The notes beneath the pieces are model-generated. The model was not told the origin of the DNA and made no database searches. It saw nothing but the letters and a program-made list of their open reading frames with translations. Source: Hymenobacter sp. BT559 (lineage in GTDB: Bacteria; Bacteroidota; Bacteroidia; Cytophagales; Hymenobacteraceae). Taken from it: 64,000 nucleotides of DNA. The stretch spans positions 186,001-250,000 of the forward strand of contig NZ_JAGETY010000002.1 of the NCBI RefSeq assembly GCF_017571525.1, in the 5' to 3' direction. Position numbers and translations under genes: made by a program. Shown piece after piece: positions 36,694 to 45,478 of this stretch (the first letter of the stretch is position 1; the number at the start of each line of letters is the position of its first letter).

Positions 36694-37647
36694 ATGTTTC
36701 TTCGTATTTCCTTCGCTACGCTAGCAGCCGCTTTGCTTCCTGCTGCTACCATTGCGCTTGTAGCACGCCCCACAGCGCCGCCCCAGAAGCCGACCGTTAT
36801 TCTCTTCGTAGGCAACAGCTTTTTCCACGGCGCCTTCGAGCCAGTGCTGAGCTACAATGCCGCGGCCATCGCCGACGAGAACTTTAAACCCAATCGCACC
36901 GGCCAACGGCGCCGCCAGTACGAGCACGAGCAGGGGCCGTGGGGCGGCATCCCCGGCATTTTCAAGAAGCTGACTGATGAGGCGGGGCTGAACTACGAAG
37001 TGCATTTGGAAGCCATTAGCGGGCAAACGCTGAAGTTTCACTACGACAGCGCGCTGGCCGTTATTCAGCAGCCGAAGTGGGATAAGGTGATACTGCACGA
37101 CTACAGCACTGGGCCGGTGCCGGCGCGCCATAGCGGCCAGCCAGCGCGTTTTTTCGAGTACGCCACTAAGCTCGAGCAGGCCGTGCACACCGCTAGCCCC
37201 CACGCCAAGGTGTACCTCTACCAGACTTGGGCGCGGGCCGACCTTACCTACCCAACCGACAAAGCCTACACCGGCCTGCCCCTCGACTCGATGACCACCG
37301 ACCTGCACCGCGCCTACTACCAGGAAGTCGCGCAGGACAAAAACTTCGCGGGCGTGGCCCCAGCCGGCGATGCCTGGCTGCGTGCCGTGCGCCAAGGCGT
37401 AGCTGACCCTAACCCTTACGACACCGCCGAGCCCGGCAAAGTAGACCTCTGGGGCCGCGACCACTACCACCCTAGCGCCTACGGTGCCTACCTCAACGCC
37501 TGTGTGGTGCTGGCCGAAGTAACCGGCTACGACCCCCGCAAGCTCGGCGCCAAAGAGCAAGCCGCCGCTAGCCTCGGCATCGCGCCAGAAGTAGCCGTAA
37601 AGCTCCAAAAAGTCGCCTACGAGCAAGTTAAGGCCGCCAAGAAGTAG
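36694..37647 (+). CDS. secreted SGNH/GDSL-like hydrolase
   Basis: A 317-residue protein with an N-terminal signal segment. Block I is ILFVGNSFFHGAF, where the family Gly-Asp-Ser is Gly-Asn-Ser. The C-terminal catalytic block is DHYHPSAYG, with Asp and His. This arrangement matches SGNH hydrolases of Bacteroidota carbohydrate loci. It is a second, distinct SGNH enzyme in the locus besides 21003-22388. The TAG stop lies inside a palindromic element. Confidence 0.8.
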   Translation: MFLRISFATLAAALLPAATIALVARPTAPPQKPTVILFVGNSFFHGAFEPVLSYNAAAIADENFKPNRTGQRRRQYEHEQGPWGGIPGIFKKLTDEAGLNYEVHLEAISGQTLKFHYDSALAVIQQPKWDKVILHDYSTGPVPARHSGQPARFFEYATKLEQAVHTASPHAKVYLYQTWARADLTYPTDKAYTGLPLDSMTTDLHRAYYQEVAQDKNFAGVAPAGDAWLRAVRQGVADPNPYDTAEPGKVDLWGRDHYHPSAYGAYLNACVVLAEVTGYDPRKLGAKEQAAASLGIAPEVAVKLQKVAYEQVKAAKK

Positions 37648-37719
37648 CGCGGACTTTCAGTCCGCGAATGCGAACGATTCAATAGCTAGGCAGGCGTTTG
37701 CGGACGGAAAGTCCGCGAT
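37645..37719. repeat. GCGGACTTTCAGTCCGCG palindrome, copy 1
   Basis: TAGCGCGGACTTTCAGTCCG begins at the stop codon of the SGNH gene. A facing, slightly degenerate copy (TGCGGACGGAAAGTCCGCG) ends at 37719. Each half is itself a small hairpin. A second instance is at 42212-42275. Confidence 0.8.
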
Positions 37720-37781
37720 ACAGCGAAATCCTACACCCTGCGGCCCGCTGATTTGCACGCAAGTAGCAAGTCGGCGGGCCG

Positions 37782-37789
37782 TATCTTTG
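37782..37789 (+). promoter_or_regulatory. -7 box of a near-leaderless transcript
   Basis: TATCTTTG matches TAnnTTTG exactly and ends 7 bp before the ATG at 37797, so transcription would start at or next to the initiation codon. A TTTG lies at 37752-37755, 26 bp upstream, a little farther than usual for the -33 element. Confidence 0.6.
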
Positions 37790-37796
37790 TGGAGCT

Positions 37797-38270
37797 ATGC
37801 CACACCCCCTCCCCTACCGTCACCGTTTGCTGAGTGCCTTGCTGGCCCTGCTGGTGCTGGCTACGTCGGTGGGCCTCACGGCCGAGCGGCACCGCTGCCG
37901 CATCAGTGGGCGCAGCACCATAGCCCTTAGCCTGCCCGGGCTGGCTAGCCACGACGAGGAAGCTGCGACTAGCTCCACCAAGCCCGGCCGCCCTTGCGGA
38001 AAGCGCCGCGCTGATGGCTGCTGCGATGTCAGCCACCTGCACCACAAGCTCAGCGCCCAAAGCGCCGACGCAGGGCTAGCCAAGTGGCTGCCTGAGCCGC
38101 CCGCGCACCTGCCGCCCGCTTTGCTGCCCGAGCCGGTGTGGGCAGGCTTCCCGGCGTTGGCACCCCTGGCGGCCAGCGTGGCCATAGGCACAGCCGCCAA
38201 TTCGTCGCCGCCCGGCGTGCCGCGGGCGGGGCGCGTGCTGCTCACGCGGCACTGCACGCTGGTAGTCTAG
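37797..38270 (+). CDS. HYC_CC_PP-like small secreted protein
   Basis: A 157-residue protein with a hydrophobic N-terminus (about residues 11-28), then an RHRCRISG segment, a CGKRRADGCCD cysteine cluster and a His-rich stretch (VSHLHHKL). The spacing of an early HxC, a central CC and the following acidic/His region resembles the HYC_CC_PP family, small Bacteroidota proteins found beside TonB receptors and heavy-metal proteins. That matches the next two genes. Metal binding is likely but unproven; the family match is moderate. Confidence 0.6.
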   Translation: MPHPLPYRHRLLSALLALLVLATSVGLTAERHRCRISGRSTIALSLPGLASHDEEAATSSTKPGRPCGKRRADGCCDVSHLHHKLSAQSADAGLAKWLPEPPAHLPPALLPEPVWAGFPALAPLAASVAIGTAANSSPPGVPRAGRVLLTRHCTLVV

Positions 38271-38346
38271 CTTTTTCTGAAAACCGCAAGTCCGGGCGGC
38301 GAAGCCTGGCCGTATGTTTTCCCGAAAAAGCTAATTATCAGACACC

Positions 38347-40668
38347 ATGAGCTTACCTAGCGGGATTAGCCCGCGCTTCATCCTGTTACTTCTCGGCAGC
38401 TTGCCGCTGCTGGCCCGCGCTCAAAGTGGCGCCGCTGTGCGCGGCGAGGTACGCGAAACCGGCGGCTCGGCTAGCCCCGTGCCCGGCGCCGTCGTGCGCT
38501 GGCTGTTGCCAGGCGGAGCTAGCGGCCCCACCACTACCACCGACGGGGCCGGCGTCTTCACCCTCCCCTTCCCGGCCCAGGCCAAACCGCGCCTCGTTGT
38601 GAGCGCCGTGGGCTACACCGCCGATACGCTGGCCGTGCCCACCACCGGCACGCCCTACCTGCGCGTGAGCCTGCGCGGCGGCACGGCACTGAACGAAGTG
38701 ACCGTAACGGCGAAAGCCCTCTCGTATTCGGCCAAGTCGGTGAGCAGCCTGCAAACCATCAGCGCCCGCGACCTTACTAAGTCGGCCTGCTGCAACCTGG
38801 CCGAGAGCTTCGAGACCAACGCCGCCGTGGAGGTGAGCACCGCCGACGCCGTGAGCGGCGCCAAGCAGATTCAGCTACTAGGGCTCGACGGGGCGTATTC
38901 GCTGCTTACCATTGACAACCAGCCGGCCCTGCGTGGGCTGTCGGCGCCCTACCGGCTAGGGTACCTGGCGGGCCCCTGGATTGGCAGCATCGACATCATT
39001 AAGGGCACTGGCTCGGTGGTGAATGGCTACGAAGGCATCTCGGGCCAGGTGAACGTGCAGCTCAAGGAGCCCGACCTCACCGACCAGCTCTTGCTGAATG
39101 CCTACGTGAATGACCTCGGCAAATTTGACCTCAACGCCGTGGCCTCGCAGCGCTTCAACAAGAAGTGGAGCAATGTGCTGCTGCTCCACAACGACCACCT
39201 CAGCAACCGCGTGGACCGCAACGGCGATGGCTTCCTCGACCTGCCCCTAGCCACCCAGTTCAACGGCTACGACAAGCTGAAGTACAAGTCGGGCACCGGC
39301 CTGGTGGCCGAATTGGGCGTGGGCGCCATCCACGAAACGCGCCAGGGCGGCCAGCTGAACTTCCGCGAAAACGAGGCCGACGCCTACCGCACGGCCTACG
39401 GCACCACCCAAACCACCAACCGCTACACGGCCCAGGCGCGCACCTCCTACACCTGGCCCGGCCGGCCCTTCCAAAGCCTGGGCTTGCTGGTGAATGGCAC
39501 GAGCCACGACTTTACCTCTACGTATTCTTTTCGCCAGGACAGCGGCCCGCGCCTCTACAACGGCCATCAGAATACCGGCCAGGCCACGCTGCTTTTCCAA
39601 AGCGTGATTGGCGACACCCGGCACACCTACCGCACGGGCCTGAGCTTCTTGTACGACGACTACCGCGAGCAGCTCAGCAACGGCGACACGCCGGCACTGC
39701 TGGCCGCCAGCACGCACCTGCTGCGCACCGAGCGCGTGCCCGGCGCCTTTGCCGAGTACACCTACGCCAACACCCGCAACCTGACGGTGGTAGCTGGCCT
39801 GCGCACCGACTACCACAACCTCTATGGCTGGCAGGTCACGCCGCGCTTCAACCTCAAGTATGACGTGCGCCCGGCTACCTCGCTGCGATTGTCGGCCGGC
39901 CGCGGCTTCCGGGTGCCCAACCCCATTGCCGACAACGCGGCCATGCTAGCCAGCGCCCGGCAGTACTACATCGCGCAAAATATTCAGCCCGAAAAGGCAT
40001 GGAACCTGGGCGGCTCACTCACGCAGTATTTCCAGGTGCTGGGCCGGCCTGCTACGCTGGTGGTCGACTACTACAACACCATCTTTCAGAACCAGTTGGT
40101 GGCCGATATGTACACCACGCCGCAGTACATTATTCTGGATAACCTGACGCCAGGCACCCGCTCCTTCGCCCGTAGCGCGCAGGCCGAGGTACAGGCCGAG
40201 CCCCTCAAAGGCCTGCAAGTAAAAGCTGCCTACAAGTGGCTCGATGTGCAAAGCACCTACGCCGGTCAGCTCTTGCCCAAGCCCCTCACGCCCCAAAACC
40301 GCGCCTTCCTGAACCTGGGCTACGCCTCGGCCTTCGATAAGTGGCGCGCCGACCTCACGGTGCAGTGGTACGGCGAGCGCCCGCTAGCCCACCTGCCCGC
40401 CGATGGCGTGGGTGGTGGCCACGCGCACGGCACCGGCACCGCCGGCCTCGAATACGCCCCGCGCTACGCGGCGCTCAACGCCCAGCTCACCCGCGCCTTT
40501 AAGCGCCTGGAGGTGTACGTGGGCGTCGAAAACCTCACCAACTACCGCCAGCCCGACCCCATCCAAAACGCCGCTACGCCCTTCAGCTCGGGCTTTGATG
40601 CGGCCATGGTGTGGGGCCCCGTGTATGGCCGCCTCACCTATGCCGGCCTGCGCTACCGCATCGACTAG
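38347..40668 (+). CDS. TonB-dependent receptor (probable metal uptake)
   Basis: A 773-residue outer-membrane receptor with a signal peptide, a carboxypeptidase-like domain (about 29-115, GEVRETGGSASPVPGAVVRW), a plug with DGAYSLLTIDNQPALRGL and GTGSVVNGYEGISGQVNVQL, and a barrel ending GPVYGRLTYAGLRYRID. Size and plug resemble the FepA/BtuB/copper-receptor group rather than SusC. No SusD follows. An HYC_CC_PP-like gene upstream and an HMA gene downstream suggest a metal or metal-chelate ligand. It has a His-Gly stretch (GVGGGHAHGTGT) near the C-terminus that could bind metal. Confidence 0.88.
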   Translation: MSLPSGISPRFILLLLGSLPLLARAQSGAAVRGEVRETGGSASPVPGAVVRWLLPGGASGPTTTTDGAGVFTLPFPAQAKPRLVVSAVGYTADTLAVPTTGTPYLRVSLRGGTALNEVTVTAKALSYSAKSVSSLQTISARDLTKSACCNLAESFETNAAVEVSTADAVSGAKQIQLLGLDGAYSLLTIDNQPALRGLSAPYRLGYLAGPWIGSIDIIKGTGSVVNGYEGISGQVNVQLKEPDLTDQLLLNAYVNDLGKFDLNAVASQRFNKKWSNVLLLHNDHLSNRVDRNGDGFLDLPLATQFNGYDKLKYKSGTGLVAELGVGAIHETRQGGQLNFRENEADAYRTAYGTTQTTNRYTAQARTSYTWPGRPFQSLGLLVNGTSHDFTSTYSFRQDSGPRLYNGHQNTGQATLLFQSVIGDTRHTYRTGLSFLYDDYREQLSNGDTPALLAASTHLLRTERVPGAFAEYTYANTRNLTVVAGLRTDYHNLYGWQVTPRFNLKYDVRPATSLRLSAGRGFRVPNPIADNAAMLASARQYYIAQNIQPEKAWNLGGSLTQYFQVLGRPATLVVDYYNTIFQNQLVADMYTTPQYIILDNLTPGTRSFARSAQAEVQAEPLKGLQVKAAYKWLDVQSTYAGQLLPKPLTPQNRAFLNLGYASAFDKWRADLTVQWYGERPLAHLPADGVGGGHAHGTGTAGLEYAPRYAALNAQLTRAFKRLEVYVGVENLTNYRQPDPIQNAATPFSSGFDAAMVWGPVYGRLTYAGLRYRID

Positions 40669-40758
40669 ACCACCTGCTTGCTTCGCTCGCGCACGAAGCA
40701 GAAGCTTCGCGCTACTCTTTTTCGCAACTTATTTTCCGTTTAATTCATTTTCAATCTT

Positions 40759-41136
40759 ATGAAAGCTTTTGCATTTTCTCTGCTCACGCTGTTGAGCTTT
40801 GCTGGCACCGCTGCCCAGGCACAGACTGCCCCCGTAGCCGCCGCTAGCCCCGCCAAAAAAGGCACCGAAATGGTGCAGTTTAAGACGTCGGCTGTGTGCG
40901 ACATGTGCAAGGCGCGCCTCGAAAAGAGCCTGGCCTACGAAAAAGGCGTACAGGCTGCCACCCTCGACGTGCCTAGCAAAGTCCTCACCGTGACCTACAA
41001 CCCGGCCAAAACCAGCGCCGAAGTGCTGCGCACCGCCGTACAGAAAACTGGCTATGACGCCGACAACGTGACGGCCGATGCCCGCGCCTACGACCGCCTG
41101 CCCGAGTGCTGCAAAAAAACGACCGGCACCCACTAG
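40759..41136 (+). CDS. secreted heavy-metal-associated (HMA) domain protein
   Basis: A 125-residue protein: signal peptide to about residue 22, then an HMA fold with the metal site CDMC (Cys47, Cys50), the usual GVQAATLDVPSKVLTVTYNP strand pair and KTGYDADNV. A second cysteine pair ECCKK (Cys117-Cys118) sits near the C-terminus, outside the HMA core. It likely binds Cu(I) or another soft metal in the periplasm and passes it on. It is 90 bp downstream of the receptor gene. Confidence 0.88.
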   Translation: MKAFAFSLLTLLSFAGTAAQAQTAPVAAASPAKKGTEMVQFKTSAVCDMCKARLEKSLAYEKGVQAATLDVPSKVLTVTYNPAKTSAEVLRTAVQKTGYDADNVTADARAYDRLPECCKKTTGTH

Positions 41137-41209
41137 CCGTTGCGTTAGGCGCAACCTAGCCGTTTCATACCGACTTTTGTAGCTGGCACCGCTGCCGGCT
41201 GCTACCCCT

Positions 41210-41243
41210 AGCAGGCCGCCCACCCAGGCGGCCTGCTTGCTTT
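41210..41243 (+). terminator. intrinsic terminator
   Basis: AGCAGGCCGCC (41210-41220) pairs with GGCGGCCTGCT (41227-41237), followed by TGCTTTTTT. It ends the receptor-HMA unit just before rlmF. Confidence 0.75.
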
Positions 41244-41255
41244 TTTGCTTATCCC

Positions 41256-42215
41256 ATGAAAAAAACACCTCCCGCCTCGCCCGCCGACAAAGACCAGCTG
41301 CACCCGCGCAACCGCCACCGCGGCCGCTACGATTTTGCGCAGCTCGTGCAAAGCAGCCCCGCGCTAGCCCCCTTTGTGCGGACCAACGAGTTTGGCGATA
41401 CCTCCATCGACTTTGCCGACCCGGCCGCCGTGAAGGCGCTCAACCAGGCATTGTTGCGGGAGTTCTACGGGGTCGATACCTGGGATATTCCGGCGGGCTA
41501 CCTGTGCCCACCCATCCCCGGCCGGGCCGATTACCTGCACTACCTGGCCGACTTGCTGGCCGAGAACAACGGCGGCAAAATACCCACCGGCCGCACCGTG
41601 CGCGTGCTCGATATCGGCGTGGGCGCCAACTGCATCTACCCCATCCTGGGGCACCGCGAGTACGGCTGGCGCTTTGTGGGCGCCGATACCGACCCCGTAG
41701 CTCTGAACGCCGCTAAGCAGCTAGTGGCTGCCAACTCAGGCCTAACCGGCGCCATCGACTGCCGCCTACAGGCCGACCCCAAGCACATGCTGGTAGGCGT
41801 CATGAAGTCCGGCGAGGTCTTCGACGCGACTATTTGCAACCCACCCTTCCACGGCTCGGCCGCAGAAGCGGCGGCGGCCACCCAGCGCAAAACGGCCAAC
41901 CTCAGCGGCAACCGCCGGGCGGCGCCCAACCTCAATTTTGGTGGGCAAAGCAATGAGCTATGGTACCCCGGCGGCGAAGAAGCCTTTCTGCGCCAGCTTA
42001 TTGCCGAGAGCAAGCAATTGCCACGGGCTAGCACGTGGTATACCTCACTCGTGTCTAAAAAAGCGTCGCTAATCAGCGCCCACTACTTTCTCAAGCAGGC
42101 CGAGGCGTTGCAGGTCAAAACCATCGAGATGGCGCAGGGTCAAAAGAAAAGTCGTTTCGTAGCCTGGTCCTTTCTCACCGAGGAGGAAATAACGGCCCGG
42201 CTAGCCAAAAAGTAG
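41256..42215 (+). CDS. rlmF: 23S rRNA m6A1618 methyltransferase RlmF
   Basis: A 319-residue methyltransferase. The N-terminal [16 protein letters not shown] and [16 protein letters not shown] are signatures of RlmF (YbiN). The SAM-binding motif is [16 protein letters not shown] and the catalytic tetrapeptide is NPPFH. It modifies the N6 of A1618 in 23S rRNA. Its TAG stop (42213-42215) is supplied by a palindromic repeat that it shares with convergent crtW. Confidence 0.96.
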   Translation: MKKTPPASPADKDQLHPRNRHRGRYDFAQLVQSSPALAPFVRTNEFGDTSIDFADPAAVKALNQALLREFYGVDTWDIPAGYLCPPIPGRADYLHYLADLLAENNGGKIPTGRTVRVLDIGVGANCIYPILGHREYGWRFVGADTDPVALNAAKQLVAANSGLTGAIDCRLQADPKHMLVGVMKSGEVFDATICNPPFHGSAAEAAAATQRKTANLSGNRRAAPNLNFGGQSNELWYPGGEEAFLRQLIAESKQLPRASTWYTSLVSKKASLISAHYFLKQAEALQVKTIEMAQGQKKSRFVAWSFLTEEEITARLAKK

Positions 42216-42275
42216 CGCGAACTTTCAGTCCGCGCGTGGCAACGGTGCTATTCGCGGACTGAAAGTCCGCGCTAC
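42212..42275. repeat. GCGGACTTTCAGTCCGCG palindrome, copy 2
   Basis: The left half (42212-42234) and right half (42253-42275) are reverse complements apart from one base. Both outer ends read GTAG outward, and these contain the TAG stops of rlmF (plus strand, 42213-42215) and crtW (minus strand, 42274-42272). The loop is 18 bases. Confidence 0.85.
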
Positions 42276-42997
42276 TTGGTGCGCCACAGGCGCCACCACG
42301 GCAGGTAGGGCTGGTCGTGGTGCTCGTAGTGGTAGCCGAAAAAATAGCAGCTCACGAAGGCCCACACGTGGTGTCGCAATTGGCTGCGCGACTTGTGCTT
42401 ATTGTCGGCCTCGTGCTCGCCGCGGTGCGGCAGGTAGGTACCAAAAAAGAACAATTGCAACGTAGCCAGCACGGCCGGCACCATCCAGAAGGCGATGACA
42501 TTGGCCTGAGGAAACCAGAGCTTGAGCACGTTGTAGGTGGCGGCCATCAGCAGCACCTGCCACCAGGTCACGTAGTTCCAGGCGAAGCGGGCTAGCCAGG
42601 GTAGAAAGCCGGGGTGGTCGGTGGGGTGAAAATCGGGGTCGGCTTCGGTGCCCACGTGGCGATGGTGGTCATGGTGCTTGGGCAGCTGCCGCGGAAACCA
42701 ATTGTAGGCAAACAGCAGCGCGCACACCGTGCCAATGGCATTATTCACCCGCTTATTAGGGCTCACTACGCCGTGCATGGCATCGTGCGCCGTGATGTAA
42801 AGCCCGGTGTATAAGTGCGTTTGCAGCAGCGCCAGCAGGTAGGGTACCGGCGAGTGCCAGTCGGGCCGGTAGAAGCCCAGCAAAAACGTGAGCAACCCGC
42901 CCCACGCCGCCAGAATAAGCAGCGCCGAAATCACGCCTTTGCGGCCAATCGGCGCGGGCGCAACCCTGGCAATAATCGGATGGTTGAGCGTTTGCAT
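42272..42997 (-). CDS. crtW: beta-carotene ketolase CrtW
   Basis: A 241-residue membrane di-iron oxygenase. The three histidine clusters are HDAMH (71-75), HHDHHRH (108-114) and HYEHH (223-227), in the order and spacing of CrtW rather than CrtO. It adds 4-keto groups to the beta-ionone rings, as in canthaxanthin or astaxanthin-type pigments. It lies 45 bp after ispH on the same strand. Confidence 0.9.
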   Translation of the reverse strand: MQTLNHPIIARVAPAPIGRKGVISALLILAAWGGLLTFLLGFYRPDWHSPVPYLLALLQTHLYTGLYITAHDAMHGVVSPNKRVNNAIGTVCALLFAYNWFPRQLPKHHDHHRHVGTEADPDFHPTDHPGFLPWLARFAWNYVTWWQVLLMAATYNVLKLWFPQANVIAFWMVPAVLATLQLFFFGTYLPHRGEHEADNKHKSRSQLRHHVWAFVSCYFFGYHYEHHDQPYLPWWRLWRTK

Positions 42998-43042
42998 TAG
43001 CGTACTAACTATTGCCGAGCGCGGAGAGTTTGGGCACCGGCT

Positions 43043-43897
43043 TTAAAAACGCTCTAGCGCGTCGCGCACCTGTTCCATCAGCCACATGGGCGTGCTGGTA
43101 GCCCCGCAAATCCCCACCGATTGCCCCGGCTGAAACCAGCTAGGGCATAGTTCTTCGACTTTCGACACAAAGTGCGTCTGCTGATTGGTATCCTTGCACA
43201 CCTGGTAGAGCACCTTACCATTCGAGCTCTTGGTGCCCGATACGAATACAATCTGGTCGAACTGGGCCGAAAAGCGGCGCAATGCCTCGTCGCGGTTGCT
43301 CACCTGCCGGCAGATAGTATCGTTCGCATTCACCTGGAAGCCGCGCTCTACCAACTCATTCTTAATGCGATAGAAAGAGTCGGTGCTTTTGGTAGTCTGG
43401 CTGTAGAGGGTAATATTTTCGGGCAGCTCGTGGCGCAGCAACTCGTCGAGATTCTCAAATACGATGGCCTCGCCACTGGTTTGGCCTAGCAGGCCCACCA
43501 CCTCGGCATGGCCGTGCTTGCCGTAGATAAATATTTTTTCGCGGCGGTCGAAGCTGGCCTTGATGCGGTTCTGAAGCTTGAGCACCACGGGGCAGCTGGC
43601 ATCAATGAGCGTCAGGTTGTTTTCCATGGCCCGCTGGTAAGTGCTCGGCGGCTCGCCGTGCGCCCGGATGAGCACCGCCTCGTCGCGCAGCTGGTTGAGC
43701 TGGTCGTGGCCGATAATGCGTAAGCCCTTATTTTCCAAGCGCTGCACTTCTTCGTCGTTGTGCACAATGTCGCCCAGGCAGTACAAGTACCCCTGCTCGG
43801 CGAGCAAGTCCTCGGCCATCTGAATGGCGTAAATGACGCCAAAACAGAACCCCGAGTTGGGGTCGATACGAACGCTGAGGTGCAAACCGGACTGCAT
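43043..43897 (-). CDS. ispH: 4-hydroxy-3-methylbut-2-enyl diphosphate reductase IspH
   Basis: A 284-residue iron-sulphur enzyme, the last step of the MEP pathway, yielding IPP and DMAPP. Three cluster ligands are visible: Cys18 (NSGFCFGV), Cys102 (IDASCPVV) and Cys196 (NDTICRQVSNRDEAL). GICGATSTPMW lies near the C-terminus. Its placement within a carotenoid cluster suggests coordinated supply of isoprenoid precursor for pigment. Confidence 0.96.
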   Translation of the reverse strand: MQSGLHLSVRIDPNSGFCFGVIYAIQMAEDLLAEQGYLYCLGDIVHNDEEVQRLENKGLRIIGHDQLNQLRDEAVLIRAHGEPPSTYQRAMENNLTLIDASCPVVLKLQNRIKASFDRREKIFIYGKHGHAEVVGLLGQTSGEAIVFENLDELLRHELPENITLYSQTTKSTDSFYRIKNELVERGFQVNANDTICRQVSNRDEALRRFSAQFDQIVFVSGTKSSNGKVLYQVCKDTNQQTHFVSKVEELCPSWFQPGQSVGICGATSTPMWLMEQVRDALERF

Positions 43898-43997
43898 ACC
43901 GCGAAGCTAACTCTTAAGTGGTAGTTAAGGTTGCCGTCGGTGAAGGTATTTCTTAGCCAGCGCGGTTTTATCCAACTCGTTAGCGCTGGCTAGCTGC

Positions 43998-44555
43998 CTA
44001 GCTTTTCACCTGGGCCAGGCGCTGCGCATCGGCCTCGCTCAGGTGCCCGCGCCCCACCAGAAAGCCGCGCACGGTTTGGAAGGCCTCAGCATCCAGGCCC
44101 GAGCCAGGATGCTGCAGCGTGGCATTCAGCAAAAATGCTTTGTCTTCGTCTACGTGCTTGCTCAGACCCAGGAAGGGCGGCAGGTTGCTTTCCACCGAAA
44201 AGCGCAAAAAGCGAATTTCGGCATTATTGCTATCCAGGCCAACGGCCTGGTCAAAGGTTTTGGCAGCCTGCTGCACGTAGGTGAGCTTATTGAGCATCGA
44301 CGCATCGCGGGCTTTAATAGCCTCAGAGGCAGCCTTATACCCTAGCACCAGGGCATCCTGGCCGGCGTAGTCGCGCAGCAGATTGTAAAATTTTTCGCCG
44401 GCTTCTTTGCCGGCAGCGGCTTGCTCGTAGTGGCGGCGCAGGGTAGCCGGCTGGAGAGAGGACATAGAGGAGGTACGTAGGGGAGGCCGACCCGTTGCCG
44501 CGCCGGAAGCTGCTGGCAGCGCGCTCAGCAGAGCAAGAACAAGCAGTCGTTTCAT
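43998..44555 (-). CDS. secreted helical protein of unknown function in the carotenoid cluster
   Basis: The start at 44555 (MKRLLVLALLSALPAASG) gives a clean signal peptide and 185 residues. The mature protein is mostly helical, with TPR-like character (QQAAKTFDQAVGLDSNNAEI, RFLRFSVESNLPPFLGLSKH). A TAGCTTTG -7 box at 44568-44561 puts the transcript start almost at the ATG. Between crtB and ispH, conserved proteins of this kind occur in some Bacteroidota pigment loci. I do not know its function. Confidence 0.75.
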   Translation of the reverse strand: MKRLLVLALLSALPAASGAATGRPPLRTSSMSSLQPATLRRHYEQAAAGKEAGEKFYNLLRDYAGQDALVLGYKAASEAIKARDASMLNKLTYVQQAAKTFDQAVGLDSNNAEIRFLRFSVESNLPPFLGLSKHVDEDKAFLLNATLQHPGSGLDAEAFQTVRGFLVGRGHLSEADAQRLAQVKS

Positions 44556-44635
44556 GGGTGCAAAGCTAGAGACCACGCGAGTAGTCGCGCAGCCCCTGCC
44601 AACGCCGCCGAGCCGGTTTCAGTGCCCTAGCCGCG

Positions 44636-45478
44636 CTACACGGCCCGCAGCCGAAAGCGCAGCCACGAGCCCAGCAGCAGCAGCAGCTTGGTGTTGTCGG
44701 GCAGGCGCACGCGCTCGGCCAGCACCTGCGTAGCCGGGGCCTGCCGTAGCTTGTGAAATAGCTTAAGGTAGTAGATATAAGCCAGATAGACCCCTAGCCG
44801 GGCCGTGCGCGGCAGCCGCAGAATGCCCTCATAGGCAGCCTCAAAGTCGGCCCGAATGTCGGCCTCTACCGCCTGCTTGGCGGCGTCGTCAAATTGCTCG
44901 TAGCGCAGGCCGGGGAAGTACACCCGCCCCCGCTCCTCGTAGTCGGAGCGGATATCGCGCAGGAAATTCACCTTCTGAAATGCGGCCCCCAGCCGCCTGG
45001 CCGGCGCACGCAGCTGCTCAAATAGCGCCGGCTGGCCCTGGCAAAACACGCGCAGGCACATCAGCCCCACCACTTCGGCCGAGCCATAGATATACTGCTC
45101 GTACAGCTCCTGGCGGTAGCTGCGGTCTTCGAGGTCCATTTCCATGCTCCGCAGAAAGGCATCAATGAACTCGTGGTCAATCTGATACGCATTCACCGCC
45201 CACTGAAAGGCATGCAGCACGGGGTTCAGGCTGAAACCCGCCGCGATGGCCGCGTAGGTATCGCGCTCAAACTCGGCCAGCAGCGCCGCCTTGTCCTGGC
45301 TGTGGAAGGTGTCCACGATTTCATCGGCCCAGCGCACAAAGCCGTACACCGCATAGATAGCCCGGTGCAAAGACTGGTCTAAGGTGCGGATACCCAGCGA
45401 GAATGACGTGCTATAGCGCCGCGTAATGAGCTGCGCGCACGCCAGGCTGGTGTCGGTAAAAAGGGCTTCGTGGTCCAT
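44636..45478 (-). CDS. crtB: phytoene synthase CrtB
   Basis: A 280-residue trans-isoprenyl diphosphate synthase that condenses two GGPP into phytoene. The two Asp-rich motifs that bind Mg-diphosphate are DEIVD (early) and RDIRSDYEERGRVYFP (late). RRYSTSFSLGIRTL at the N-terminus is typical. Its start overlaps the crtI stop (45478), so the two are translationally coupled. Confidence 0.95.
   Translation of the reverse strand: MDHEALFTDTSLACAQLITRRYSTSFSLGIRTLDQSLHRAIYAVYGFVRWADEIVDTFHSQDKAALLAEFERDTYAAIAAGFSLNPVLHAFQWAVNAYQIDHEFIDAFLRSMEMDLEDRSYRQELYEQYIYGSAEVVGLMCLRVFCQGQPALFEQLRAPARRLGAAFQKVNFLRDIRSDYEERGRVYFPGLRYEQFDDAAKQAVEADIRADFEAAYEGILRLPRTARLGVYLAYIYYLKLFHKLRQAPATQVLAERVRLPDNTKLLLLLGSWLRFRLRAV

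Noticed and set aside
37820..38257. Minus-strand frame covering most of the HYC_CC_PP-like gene
   Set aside because: The plus-strand frame has a promoter box, a signal segment and cysteine pattern fitting its neighbours; the opposite frame has none.
40671..40758. GCTTCGCTCGCGCACGAAGC motif after the TonB receptor gene as another palindromic repeat copy
   Set aside because: The pairing is short and imperfect and no second copy with the same stem was found, so it is not listed as a repeat.
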